From NCBI RefSeq assembly GCF_009017415.1, contig NC_092410.1, forward strand, positions 3,348,001 through 3,412,000: a DNA stretch of 64,000 nt, in the 5' to 3' direction. Below the pieces are notes generated by a model, which made no database searches, was not told the DNA's origin, and worked only from the letters and a program-made list of their open reading frames with translations. Source of the stretch: Aspergillus flavus (Eukaryota > Ascomycota > Eurotiomycetes > Eurotiales > Aspergillaceae). A program made the position numbers and the translations under genes. This document shows, piece by piece, positions 47,155-59,500 of the stretch (positions are counted from its first letter, which is position 1; each line of letters begins with the position of its first letter).

Positions 47155-49890
47155 GCTGTCGTCCAGGATCGACGTGGCAGCAGTGGCAGGTTTCTAAAAA
47201 AAAAAGGTAAAAAACAAATAAAATAAAAAAGGCCCAGAACAAAAAAGGAGAATAGCAAAGGTTGATTGAAGACGTCAGCCCTGCCTTTTTTCCACAATGA
47301 CGAGGGATAGATTCAGTCGAGACTTTCGGGCTCGTTGTAGCGTGAAATGGAGACCACAGTAAGGTTACCAAATGGGGAATTCCAAAAGCCTACCTTGTCC
47401 GCCACTTGTTCCTTGTGGGTTGACGGAGTGAGACGCGCGAAGGGGAGAACTGCCGTTATCCATCCGTAGTCCTTGAGGGCTCATGTCACCCAGGAACTGC
47501 TCGTCCTGATTGGCGGGATGAGATGCCACCAGCAGGATGCCCCCGAATCAAGGCACCCAGCGGATTTTCGGTGCAACATTTCTCAAGTATCCACTCCCCT
47601 TATATCCACACTCGAACCAGGTGAATGGAGCCCCTATATTTGGGTAGTCCATAGTCCTCGTTAACCGCTGGCGTGCCAATGCCATCCTGGGAGTCGTGAC
47701 ACATTCCTCCCGCTGCCAGCTCACTATGCAACCTAGAGTCTCATCTGCTATCAACTCAGATCAGGCTGCGCTGCTACATCCACGGGGCAATAGAACAAAG
47801 AAAAAGCATCACTTGAGTCCCATTGAAGTGAAGCCTGCCACTCATCTAGTCCCTACTCGACGCTTATTGCCACTGGATGCACGGCTTACACGATTCCCCA
47901 ATCACAACCTGTTGCAAATCTTCCCTCTACAACAATTGACTGAACACAAGGAACACTGCTTTCACACTATTTCTTCAATTCAACTGACAATCCAATCTCA
48001 AATATGGTTTCCGGGGTCCGGAATTATGTTCCGAAGTTTTGTCTCACAGCCTTAGGACAATGTTTCCAAGACAGTTCATTCGCGTGGATTCCACTTGACA
48101 GTTACGAGTCTTACAGATTGATATCCAAACGCCTTCTCGCCTCATATCATCCTCGCCAAGTTCACCATGACAGTCTGACACCTCACTTCTCGGCCAAACT
48201 CGTCCCGACATGAATCTAGAAACCATCAACCGACTGACATAGAAGCAGACCTCGCTCCTCAATCACACATACCGAGCATCACAGATCGAAAACTTGACTG
48301 TATGCTTCACGAGAACCCCTCCATGCTCTTCTCAATGGCCAGACACACTCTTTGTTCATAGGAAGCGCCCTCAAGTGGCGATGGAGTCCACAGCCACCGC
48401 GGACAGAGCGTCCCTATAACAAACCGAGAGAAGTGTCCTTTCCTTTGGCCACACAGAACATATCACATACAGGCCAGTTCTCACCACTACCTTCTCTCCA
48501 GGGTTCTTTTATTCGCCATAGTTCCTATACCCCCAAACGCCTGCCATTACCCCAGCGCTCGTCTCCCGGATCTACTACGCAGAAAAAAACCGTGAAAAAA
48601 CAGCCCAGAACACCGCAAGAGCCGACAAAAGCCGTTCTCAACGAAAGAACAGCATTGCATGTGAAAACACACCCTACGCCACCCAGCTCGCTTCCAAGCG
48701 AATTAACGTGAGCTTCCGCAAGCCCTAGTTATCCGGTGGCTATTCGGCCATTTCACGGTAGTTACTCGGTAGCTGTCAAGAGTTCGTCTTCGGAACCATA
48801 GTTCCAGAGACCCTTCTTCGAAATCTAGAAGAGCCCACTATTGCTTACGGAGCTTAACACCACCTAGTCCGTAGCTGGCACAGCTCCAGGCGGAGGTTTG
48901 CCTTTCTCTTCTCCAGGACGGGACCGGATGCCGAGGTACTGTGCACGCAGAGTGGTGATACACAGTATTGTGCACGTCACCGTGGAAAAAGATGAGCAAT
49001 GCCTCGCCATTGGTGGAGCCTCAATATAGTCCGACACTGTGGCGCATTTCGGTTCTGTTTTTGCCAATTTTGAGGCCTACAGTGGGACGCTACACGAACA
49101 CTGGTGAGTGGCACGTATCAAATCATTGTGGAAAACGTCATTGCGGTGGTATTTATCATCACGATTCTCCATAATTTTGAGAGAAAAATTGCTCAAGGGG
49201 GAAGTGGTAGACGAACACGCATCTACTGGTCCACCCAATTTATTAGCAACGTTAATACTGTATAGGTGGTAGGCACTAGTGGTAGGGTTGCGAAGCTCAG
49301 GTACATTGTGGCAAAGGTATCATCACCGCCTCACCAGCTACCAATCACATTCTCTGTAGAATGTGGCAGAATTTAGGTGGGAATAAGATGTATGACTAAT
49401 ACAGGCAGCCAATCATTGTCAATCTTACCATGTAGATATCGAGAGTGATGAAGGTGGTGCAATTATCTTTGTCTTATGCTCCAAAAGCGGCAACCTGCGT
49501 CGTTGATCGACGTGATTCAGGAGCCATGTCGTCATAAGACGGAGTTTTATGTCTGGCAGCGATATTATGTATGCATGCTACTAGAGCCATCACATGGGTC
49601 AAAAGCACAGCCTTCTAGAAGAGCGGACTTCTGCAGAAGACGTCAAACCTGATGAGCTAGAGAAGAGAACAAGTCGGCTCTCGCCTTATCGATAGCTATT
49701 CAGGAACAAGCCTACCAGACTGGCTTGACAGCTGTCTCAGCCTCGATCATTAAGGACGTTAAAGATTGCAACAAGGGCACGATTTGTTTCTGGCGTAGAT
49801 TTCTACGGTGTAAAAGGAATGGATATATACAGTCTAATAACCATGCAATGACAATTCATTCAGTCGATCATCGATGATACAATACATTAT
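47155..49890. other. gene-poor intergenic region
   Basis: Two 119-residue open frames on + (47696-48055, 48352-48711) are Ser/Pro/Thr-rich but have no domain, homologous motif or splice support. No RNA gene is seen. The first few hundred bases are the kinase promoter. Confidence 0.4.
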
Positions 49891-51442
49891 TCACTGCGTT
49901 TTCTTCGTCGTCGAAGCAGTAGATGTGGGCGCAGAGTAGAGCCACACAATGACGAAGGCCAGGAAACCGCCGATAACGGACCAGAGGCCAGCGATCCAGA
50001 CCCATCCTCCGCTGATCTTCCAGCTGCGAGGATATTCGTTGTGAGCATAATGGCGGACAGTCACCTCGTGCTTCTCCTCAATGTTGGTGAGGAAGGGACG
50101 CTTGTAGTTGACACGGAAGGAGAAGATACCGTGTTGGTCGGGGACGGTGAACTTAGTGCTGTAGATGGTGCTGTTTTCCGTCTTGGCGGAAGGCTGGAGG
50201 TCAAGACGATGGAAGGGGGACAGCATGGTGAACTCGAGCTGAAGGGCATCATTCTCGGGAACCTCGAAAGGCAAATACTTGTCGTAGCTGTACTCGGAGA
50301 CCTCAATGCTGAAGACCTGTGAAGAGGTTTGTCAGTTCATTCCTAGCACTATCTTACAGTTGTGTGGCGATCGTCACATACTGTCTCGTTCTTGATCCGG
50401 TAGATCTTAGGGTTCAGTTCACCACCCTCGGCCAGATGATGTTCAATCTTGCCAACCTTGAGGACTCCAGTCTCCTTGAAGGTCCAGGCGGTCAGCTGTT
50501 TGGCAAACTCACGGTTAGCAGTCTCAGACTCTTTTCCATCACCAGGAGCCTTGACAGTAGCGGAGAACCACTTGTCCTGGAGACTCTCAACCGAGCCCAG
50601 AAGAGTGAAGCGGGCAGAATTCCGAGCCTGCATGGCCGAAACAAGAGCCAGCTGGGAGCCCGAAGCCACAACATCCTCAACCGAGCCCACATCCTCCTTG
50701 GGGTTGTAGCTGTAAGCAGTTGCCGGGGCGCGCAGAATGGGAGCGAGAAGTGGGTTGGAGTCACCCAGAGTGTGAGGGGCGGTCCTTGGGAAAGCCAGAA
50801 CGCCCTCACCACCGAAGAATGCCTTGGTGTCGCGCCTCAACTGGCCGGGGCGCTGGAGAACGAGGACATCATGCTTCTCATCTGCAGAAAGAGTGTCATA
50901 ATCAAAGTGATCAACGACAACGGAGGAACGGTCGGTAGACAGATGAAGGTCGAGTTCTAAGAGGAGCGAGCTGATAGCGCTGGGGGTAGTGGACTTCCCG
51001 GAAAGGGCGAGAAGGACGTTGCCGTCTTTGTTCATGAATTCGATGATGTTCTTGGGGTTCAAAGAAGGTCCGAAGCCTGCATTAGGAGTCAATTGTGCGC
51101 CATGGACCACATCCGATTCTCAATGGGTTATTTTGCGAACCTTTCGACCGAGGAGGAAGGAGGAGGACATGGTCGTAAGCTCTTTCTCCGAGCTCGAACA
51201 AGGAAAGCTTGTCACTCTTGGGCGATTCGAAAGCGAGGTTGTATCCGCGGGCTGTAAGATAGTTAGCATCAATTACTTCCAGTTGTCAATTGTGCCTCAC
51301 CTTCTAGATCCCCCCAGAACGTAGAGTAAGCATCCTTCTCAGCCTCATCCTCCAGAACAACCAGTAGACGGTTCCCCGAACTACTCAACGCATGTACAAC
51401 AGCCAAGAAGCCGAACAGCAGTAAGGAAAGACACCACCGCAT
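49891..51442 (-). CDS. wbp1: oligosaccharyltransferase 48-kDa subunit (OST48/Wbp1)
   Basis: Four exons (51442-51301, 51251-51141, 51076-50382, 50316-49891) give 457 residues with the frame closed. Introns are 49, 64 and 65 nt. A signal peptide (MRWCLSLLLFGFLAVVHA) leads into the lumenal domain (LVVLEDEAEKDAYSTFWGDL, YDHVLLLPPRSKGFGPSL, VLLALSG). A single membrane helix near the C-terminus (WVWIAGLWSVIGGFLAFVIV) is followed by a short cytosolic tail with lysines (TTKKTQ). A KKxx-type ER retrieval signal is present in variant form. Wbp1 is a non-catalytic core subunit of the ER oligosaccharyltransferase that N-glycosylates nascent proteins, and it is essential in yeast. The start at 51442 follows the signal peptide. 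It is head to head with the nuo9.5 gene, 425 bp away. Confidence 0.95.
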
Positions 51443-51867
51443 CTTACAGGGATCCGCGCAGCGGAGCAAAAGAACGACGGCGAAGGATCAGCAGAGGGAA
51501 TTGGAAATCAAAGCTGGGGTGAACCGGAGTTGTCATGAAGATCGATGAGTATGTAAACGGGCGACGTGTTTGGACCGAATGCCAAGACTTGGTCGCCGCT
51601 TTGGAATTGACGGGCGCATTACATGACTTTCGTCACTTTCAACCTCCCCTCTCCTCCGTCGCACGTCTCAACCACACACACCACCCCCCAATTGCCTTTC
51701 CCTGGACCCCGGGAACCGCTCAATACTACGGTTAACCAATTGCACTCGATCAAGTGCATTGTTCTTTTTTTCCCCGCCGGTCCCGTCCGCTCAACCGTCT
51801 CGCGACCACCGTTCCTGCGAAAAGTTTCTTTTAACGTCCGACTACTTCCTAACCGTTTCCTATCACA
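51443..51867. promoter_or_regulatory. shared divergent promoter, wbp1 / nuo9.5
   Basis: The 425 bp lie between opposite ATGs of two housekeeping genes. The + strand close to 51868 is C/T-rich (core promoter or leader of the complex I gene). No specific factor site is identified. Confidence 0.5.
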
Positions 51868-52183
51868 ATGACTACCCCTCAATTCTGGTCGACGCCTCTC
51901 CGCTACCTTCGCTGGGCCTCTCATGAAAAGCCCGCTATCTTCTACTCGCTTGTCGTTGGTGCCATGGGCCCCGTCATGCTGGTGACTCTTCCCCCGATCA
52001 GACGGGCCTTCGGCGACGTTGACCCGGAACCCATTCCCCTCACATATCCCAGTAAGTTCATCTCTGCATCGTTACGTGTTATTTCGTTCTTTTGTTTCCG
52101 GATCTTCCTGAGCCATGGTTGGCTGACTTGACATAGTTCCCCAGGGACCCCGGGTTATCCCGCAGGGCTACGATGACGAGTAA
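51868..52183 (+). CDS. nuo9.5: NADH:ubiquinone oxidoreductase 9.5-kDa subunit
   Basis: Two exons (51868-52051, 52137-52183) with an 85-nt intron (GTAAGT...CATAG) give 76 residues, frame closed. The protein starts MTTPQFWSTPLRYLRWASHEKP, has one membrane helix (about residues 25-42, IFYSLVVGAMGPVMLVTLPP) and ends in a short acidic tail (QGYDDE). Length, single helix and the RRAFGD...PIPLTYPIPQGPR motif match the fungal 9.5/9.8-kDa accessory subunit of mitochondrial complex I (related to NDUFA3), in the membrane arm of the enzyme. No cleavable presequence is needed. It is divergent from wbp1. Confidence 0.9.
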
Positions 52184-52644
52184 ATCCGCCTGAGACTGTG
52201 AATGGAGTCCGTGTCGATTTTCAGATTTGATTTTTGCTTGGTGTATTTAGCTGGGAACTCGAGTCAATTCAAAAGACTACCTACCTACTCTGTCGGACAT
52301 CTCCGATTACACCGCCTATCGCCTGAGGCTGGGCAGGAGATTGTGTGTTGTTCCGGATTGATATCCGGATAAATGGCTTCTGGATTGCTCGAGGCGCTCT
52401 CTTACCATTGCCCCCTCAATCGTCTCTATACCCTCAGGGCCTACGGGCTTGGTGGTCAGCGTGACCGCTGTGTATTGTACAGGAAAATGATTATAGAGCG
52501 GTGAATAATGCCATTTGTTTCCTATCCTATGGTAGTAGTCATGGCGGCTATTCACCTGTGACTCGGTAATATTAATTCGTTAAATGACCGGCGTCAGATA
52601 TCCCAAAGTATGCAAGCCATATTCCCAAGCCAGTAGTGATGTTC
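52184..52644. other. intergenic, convergent 3' ends
   Basis: 3' flanks of the complex I gene (+) and the BTB gene (-). No gene is supported. Confidence 0.45.
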
Positions 52645-54098
52645 TTATTCAGCTGTTGTCCTCTCTTCAGCTTCGTCAACAACAGAGGCGTTCTTGTTTT
52701 CATCTTCAGTTTCGATAGACTCAACGTCGGTAATGTCAGTATCGACAGGCAAAGTGTCAGTGGCAAAAGTTGCACTCGTATCAGCCGAAGTAACCTCCCC
52801 AGTTGTACTTTCAGGCTCGGTAATATCTATCTCGGCATCTTCATCCTGATCACTATCTGTCACAACTTCGTAGTCAGATAAAAAGTGCTCCTCATCACTA
52901 TCAACATGCCAATCACCATTGGGCCAAGTGACCCAGGGGAGTTCCTCGTCATCAACCTTGCAGCACGTCAGATAAGGTAATTCTCCCATAAGGTCCGGAT
53001 CATAATGACTTTCGTTGACCAACAAGACAGAAACAAACTTGCTCATTCCACTCTTGAGTATGTTCAGTGCTTTATCCAGCATCTTGGCCCTGTACACACT
53101 CATGTGAAAGGCGTTTGTATTTGCCTGTTCTTCGGTATCTAGGTAAGCATCGCCTCCGGTGTAGATGGCACGATAGAAAGCGGCACCACCGTCACGAGCA
53201 TAATAGGTACGGTCTTCAGCGACGGCCATACAAAACCACTGGCTGTAGTAAGTCATTGCCGTCCACAGACAAAAGTCCTTCGCACAGGGTGTGTTTATGT
53301 CTTCGGTGCACGAAGCACCACGAAGTGTCGTGTAGGGACAATAGGTGAGCATGCGCGCCTCAAGTAATTGCTTGAATTCGACGAGCTCCGCTTGTTTGCT
53401 CTCACATAACTCGTGGACGACACTTGGCAGATAGTCGAGGTCATCTTCTAGAGCATTCCAGTTGCCGATAATGTGGATTGCTGCTTCCTTAAAGATTAGC
53501 GCCGATCGCATGTAAGTGCCCAGTTTGATCCAATTTATTGGATCCTCGGCGATGAGAGCATAGAAATGTGGACCTAGTCCCTGAAGAGCATCTACGATAG
53601 CGGGAAATACCGTGCGGGTGGCTCTAAGGCAGTCGGCCAGATTGACTAACTCCCAGCAGCGGCTGAGGACGTTCTGGAGACCCCCCTGGTCTAACAAAGG
53701 GCAGAGGCCATACAGGATCTTGAACATGTTAGTCCAAAGGAGACGGATGTCGGGAGGCCAAATGATGATGGGCTTCTGGAGCTGCATATACATCGGGCCA
53801 TAACGATATTGGTCATTCGGGTCCTGGTGTTTGAAGGAGCCATTAGCGCTGCAAGCCCTGATCGTCCACCGCGACAACTTACCAGAACCTCGAGCACTCC
53901 GTATCCATGTGATGCTGATTCCACCAGCTCAAGTTGCACACAGCCGAAGTGTCCAATACCATATGATCCGAGCGATGAAAGTAGGTCTCTCAACTCACGC
54001 GAACGGGCTTTGAGTACGATAGAATGTAATCGATAAACATCCTCATATATGATTATGTTTACGTCGCCGTCGCTAAATTGTGGGAATGTTGACTCCAT
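52645..54098 (-). CDS. BTB/POZ-domain protein
   Basis: Two exons (54098-53883, 53823-52645) with a 59-nt intron (GTAAGT, GCTAAT branch, CCAG) give 464 residues, frame closed. The start DGDVNIIIYEDVYRLHSIVLKARS (about 10-33) is a BTB/POZ core, as in many fungal 'BTB domain' proteins of unknown role. The middle is Leu/Trp-rich and helical. The last 90 residues are highly acidic with Asp/Glu/Thr/Ser runs (EDAEIDITEPESTTGEV). The family often dimerises and may serve as adaptor for Cullin-3 ubiquitin ligases, though for fungal members this is unproven. There is no kelch repeat, zinc finger or signal peptide. Confidence 0.8.
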
Positions 54099-55493
54099 CC
54101 TGGAAAGACAGCAGGCTTAGCTGCCAAGAAGGATCCGAAGGGCATACGACAAGTGATGGTTCCAGCCGGCCGGTGTGGATCATAAGGGGGTTTATCGGGA
54201 TAGAAGGTAAACGATAGGTAAAATTCGAAGATGAAGTGCCTTGGCTATCTGAGATAAATGTCTGAAGGGGCGAGAGAATGAAATGTATTGCCAAAGATAG
54301 TGAGGTTCTGTTACTGCGTTTCACAATACTCTCACCGATCGCCATGGCGTCCATGATCCTCCAGGGTGTAAACAAATGACGACTAATAGGATAGAGATAA
54401 CATCGCCTGCAATGATGGACATGGCAGCTACTTCCTTCAGGCCTGGTTCATGTGGATGGAGACGGATACAGCTGAGTTTAGTGAACATACAATCACAGAT
54501 TGACCCCGACGCATGACGGATTGAGATAGAGTCAGACCAAATGGGCACCAAAGAACGACGACACCCATCGGCAGTAAGTGGCAATCCAAAAGCGGTTTTG
54601 AGTAACAAAGCGGAAGGATGACCATAGTCTAAGCCGACTGGCAAACATCAGTCATTGAACGGTTCTGGAAAACCTCCAGGGTTAAAGCCATTGAATAGAC
54701 AAAGAATAACGCCATATATGCTCATATCTACATGTAGCTCATGAACAGCATCACTGTATATCATCAAAGCTCCTAAGCTGATGGAATCCAGAATCAGTCG
54801 CATGCTCCCTGCAGACTCCTCACGTTGGAAGAAACAGTCGAAAAAAAAGAAAAACCCTCTCAGGATGAAAAAAAAAAAGAGGCAGACAAACAAAAATTGA
54901 TCACATCCAGTACACCGCAAAATCGCAAAAAATGGGAATAGGTTCCAACGGTGGAGATTGGAGGCAAAATAACAGGAACAATCAAGACCAGCACCGGGCA
55001 TTACAACATAGCCAAAAAAGCCACCTTTTCATAACCCATCACGCAAGAGCCCCCAAAGCCAGTCAATGTTCACATTATTAATGCTTTCTGACCCTTTTAA
55101 CGGTAGCAATAGCCAGGTCAAGCAGAAAAGGATAAGAGAAGAAAAGAAACAACCAGCCAACGTCAATGGAGACGTTTCATGAGCATAAGAAAACAACCAA
55201 GGATAACTTGATTGGCATCCAGGTCAAACACGAGATCCGGGTTTCCTAAGGTATGGCTCCAAATAGACTGCAATTTGGTCTCAACAGCTTAAGCATCATT
55301 GTTTTGGCCTGGAATTTCACAGGCCAAGAAAGAAGGCATCTAATCCGTATAGATGCTGGAGGTAGGGGCGAAAGTAAAAAAAGATTGCGCAGATTTTAAT
55401 ACTCCCAAGGCGATGTTCTCCTGAGACAAAAGGTGGAATTGAAGCTACACCCCTGGGATTCATAGACAAATAAAAGGGAAAAGCATCCTTCAT
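54099..55493. other. intergenic, no gene seen
   Basis: Overlapping open frames at 54321-54644 and 54648-55001 (-) lack motifs or splice support. A-rich stretches occur near 54840-54900. Confidence 0.4.
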
Positions 55494-56528
55494 CTACCGC
55501 CGGCGGGCTGGATCTCTTTCCCTTGTTGGCTGTGGCCTACTGCGGTCCGAGTATGCCGACTCCGGGGTATATCTGGGATCCATTCCTCCTATCCGCGGGT
55601 CTGGGGCGGTAGTAGCAGGGTAAGCTATTCCGGACGTAACAGGGGAATAGTCCGATTCTGTTTCATAACCAGGGCCAGGGTACCTAGGGTTGTTTCTCCC
55701 GTTTTCGTAGCCATAGCCAGCGGCGCTGGTGTATGTATATGTTTGATGCATATCGGCAGACACCGGGGGTTGGCTGGGCGCAGAATAAGGGACCTGCGGG
55801 GGAGGATACGTCTGGCCAGATCCAAAGGGAGAGTGGTTTGCAGGGTATGAGGAAGAAGTTGGATAAGGGGGAGACTGTGTCTGCGCGTAAGGGGGTTGAG
55901 TGTAAGGATCCACATATTGCTGGGGTGGTGGTGCAGTGTAAGCAGGTGGGGGAGATGGACCCGGCTGCTGTCGCCCTTCATGAAGTGAAGAAGATGCATA
56001 GGTTGCTGGAACCATGTTAGGTGGTGGTTGAGAGACACTGTAGTCTTGAATGTAACTACCTCGTGGATAGCCTTGGTCAGCGCGACGGAGCACATCTGCC
56101 TCCCACCGAGCAGAGTCAGCTTTGAGATCAGCAATCATTTCCTGTAATACGGCGCCCGGTCAGTTTTTGATATTTCACTGAAGAAAAGAGGTTTAGACAC
56201 CGGCTCAACTCCGCATCCTTTCACTTACTGAGGTGAGATTTCTATAAGCACGGATAAAGTAGCCCTGGCGGCCCTGTTGTCACATCCAGTCAGTAACAGG
56301 GTTACAACGAATGGCTCATTTGCCATTGCTGGACCGATTCGATTCTCGGTAGTCATTTTAAGGAAATATCGGGAGACACACTTGGTGGTTTCCAGGTCTT
56401 ACGAGAGCATCATTTCCAAGGTAACGGCATATGTCTGCTTGGATAACTTCCCGGCTGATTCCATCACCGGGAATAAAATACTCGTTCTGACGCTCCGGGC
56501 GTCCTTCATATCCAAGGCGTCCAGTCAT
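55494..56528 (-). CDS. rfeG: RfeG-like putative transcription regulator
   Basis: Three exons (56528-56382, 56273-56229, 56141-55494) give 279 residues with the frame closed. Introns are 108 and 87 nt, and exon 2 is only 45 nt. The conserved N-terminal region (EYFIPGDGISREVIQADIC, RYLGNDALVRPGNHQGRQG, ADLKADSARWEADVLRR) is the hallmark of the Aspergillus RfeG family. The rest is a Pro/Tyr/Gln/Ser-rich disordered tail ending in a basic RERDPARRR. RfeG is annotated in Aspergillus as a transcription factor, but no recognised DNA-binding fold is visible here, so the function is uncertain; nuclear location is inferred. The long C/A/G-rich upstream region probably contains its leader. Confidence 0.88.
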
Positions 56529-59500
56529 TTTGTCCAGGGAAAAGGTCCAGTATTAAGGTACTATAAGCCAAGGGATCCAAATGGGCACCAGGAAATCCAG
56601 GGAATCCGGAGGTTATGAAGTTGAAAAATGGTCCAGTGATGGGAGATGATGTCCTTTGTGGGAGGGTTGTTTTGGAAGCAGAAACAACAGCAGAAGTACA
56701 GCTCTAATGTGAGAGTGCGTCCAGGTAACTCCAAGGCTGATGATAATCAAGGCTAAACCGGAACTTTTTGATTGACAGAAACCCACGAATGCAGAGAACA
56801 AGGTGTTAAGTGCAAGCGAGTCCACAAGATTGATCTCTCTGGGATTTTTCACCAGTTGAGAGAGTAAAGAAAGAAATCCAGGTGATAGTTATTGCCCACA
56901 GTAGTTGTGTGAAAGACTGGGGTTCAAGATGGGATCTTAAGTCTCCTCAGGCTAGGTATCCGAACGGCAACGACAGGACCGGAGTGTCGAGATGATGGAT
57001 GGAGAATGAGTTGTTGTAAGAGTAAATGAAAAAGAAAGCGAACTTGAGGACAAGCGAAGAGAGAAGGGTTTCAGGTGAGGAGGGGATAAGGGGGCCGATC
57101 CTAAGTGGGGGCACTCCGTCGCTGATGATGATGACTCTCTTTTGCCTCTCTTTCCAAGCACTCCAGTACACTTGTGGCTTTCTTTTTTTCCTTCGAGCTG
57201 GCGGGAGATGCCAGGGGTGGGCTTGAACTAGGGGAAAGGGAAAAGGGACAAAAGAAAAAGAGGAAGAAAAGAGAGGGAGCGAAGGTAGAAAAAAGGACGG
57301 ACAGGCGCACGGGGAGATAACAAGAAGGCGAAGGTGGAGGGTGGGGAGGGAAAAGAAAAGACGGTTGTGGGTTTGTTTGTGCTGGGATTGGACTGAATGC
57401 AAAATGGACTGAAGCCGCGCGGTTGGCCATTTGGGCTGTTGGGCCGGTTTTGGGCTGCTGCTGGCCTTCTGTCTGGTGCCACGATTGACTCCACTTTGCC
57501 CTTCAGCAGAACATTCGAAGCGGTTGAAGGACCAGTTTGGACGAATAGGGCTTGCAAATCTGATGATTTTCCTGTCCCTAGCCGTGTGCTTATTCGTTTA
57601 TTGGGGGAAGACGAGAAGGGGGGAAGAAAATTAAAAATTAGAAAATCCAAATCCAGATTAAAATAAGTTCAATGAGAAGAGTTTCTCTTGAGTAAAGTTT
57701 TTATTGCTTTCTTTTGGATTATTATTATTCCTCTGGTGTTCTCTTGTATTTACAATTCTGAACGCGGTGATGAACTCTCTCCAACGGTGATCCTATAGTC
57801 ATGAATCTGTTGTTTATCTACATCAGTAGGCTTCCCAATCCATCGGAATTTTGGACCCATCGAAGGAACCATGGGTAAGTGGTAACTTGTAAGCTGAAGA
57901 GCACATTCTCTCAGCCTGCGCCAGCCTCACCCACTTGTTTCTTGTCTCTCTTTCTCTCTCCACCACGCAATGACATAACTTATTGCTTCATTTTGAAATG
58001 GTGAGGCAAAAGGAGTCGATAGCACTCGAGATCATAAAAAAAAGAAACATTTTAAGTCATAACAAAAAATTGAATTACGGAGTAGAATTAACCAATCCAG
58101 GGGCGGTGTCTCTTCCGTGACTTTCAATAACAGGTCAAGTAAGACAACAGAAGATGTACGCAGCAAGGAAGGCGGTGGTACTACGCAGTACTATATGACG
58201 GATCCTACTTTCAACAAGAATAACTTCATTTCTTGATATGGAAGAACGGAGTATATTCTCATCTTATTATTAAGCGACACAGAGCATGTTACTCTTCTCT
58301 CTTTTACTTTTCCGGTTTTTCTTTTTCTTTCTTTTTCTTTCTTTTTCTTTTTTTTTATTTCTTTTACTGAAACCCCGTTCTTCTCTTCTGCAGACTGCAA
58401 CATCGCCATCAAACTTACTTTGTAGATCCTGAAAGACAGTGTTTCGGTGGACTTGCCACTCAAAGCTCATTGTGACTGACACGAAAGGCGCCTAAAAAAA
58501 AACCAAACCCTGGGCGTCCAATCCATGTACCTGAGCGACCAGTCAAGGTTTGCCGTTGCCGAAAATGCTGTCAGCCAGTCAGAAAGAGAATTGACGATGC
58601 TGTTGGGCAGGAATGCGTGGCGGGCTTTGGGCACTAATTCGTTCTGACCGCTGACACTAAGGAATACTACGCTGACACTACAGTGCGTACTACGAACTAG
58701 TTCATCCACTCTCTTCTCCATACTGGCCCTGTCAACCGCGTCCACTGTAAAACCATTTCTCGATCCAAGGCTCGAGCCCGCCCGACCCGCTACCCGGAGT
58801 GGAGGATTCCAGTCTTTTTCTGGTTCAACGTATCGAGAGGGTGACTAATGATTAGATTCTCGAAATTATCAACAATTAACCAAGATAATGAAGGCAACCT
58901 TGCTTCACTAACGAGGTAGACTATTATTCACACACCACCATTGCCTGCGGTTACTGGTACCATGACCAGTCCTATAGCCATTTCTGGCCAGCTGCATGAT
59001 CAGCTCGCTCTCTTTCTCTCCTCGACAATCCCGCCACCGCCTACGTCTACAGGTTAGAGACTTAGAATACAACCCGTCTGATCGGAAGCCCAGCCTTCCA
59101 TCCCTCCAGGTCTCTCCCCTCTCCTCCCCCTTCACTGGGGTGTGGGGACTGGATCAAAGCCTCACCTATAGCCATCAAGATTGAGATAATTCGTCGAACT
59201 TTCAAAATCCAGTCGAAGATCTTCTGGACGAGTCAAATCAGACCCTCCCGGGGATCACGTTATCCCCTTAAACCTCACATGCTGATTCCCTGATCCATCT
59301 CGACGTTATATGCAGCGGTGAGTCCCAGAGGGTGGATCCTATCCGCTGATGCCCGAATGACATCCGTCCAGGTGTCCTTCCGCTGCTGCACGGGGGCACC
59401 TTCGGTACGGTAGCTGCATCTAACCTAGTCGCCTTGACTGGGAAGCAGGTACCTAGATCCGAACAGCGCTGATTTGTACAGTACTCCATTCATTGAGTGC

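Noticed and set aside
47696..48711. Two 119-residue plus-strand frames as genes
   Set aside because: Their composition varies freely, and there is no signal, domain or splice pattern.
57228..57650. Ser/Pro/Phe-rich minus-strand frames upstream of rfeG
   Set aside because: Purine/pyrimidine-skewed DNA leaves several frames open at once with unrelated products, consistent with an untranslated leader or promoter.
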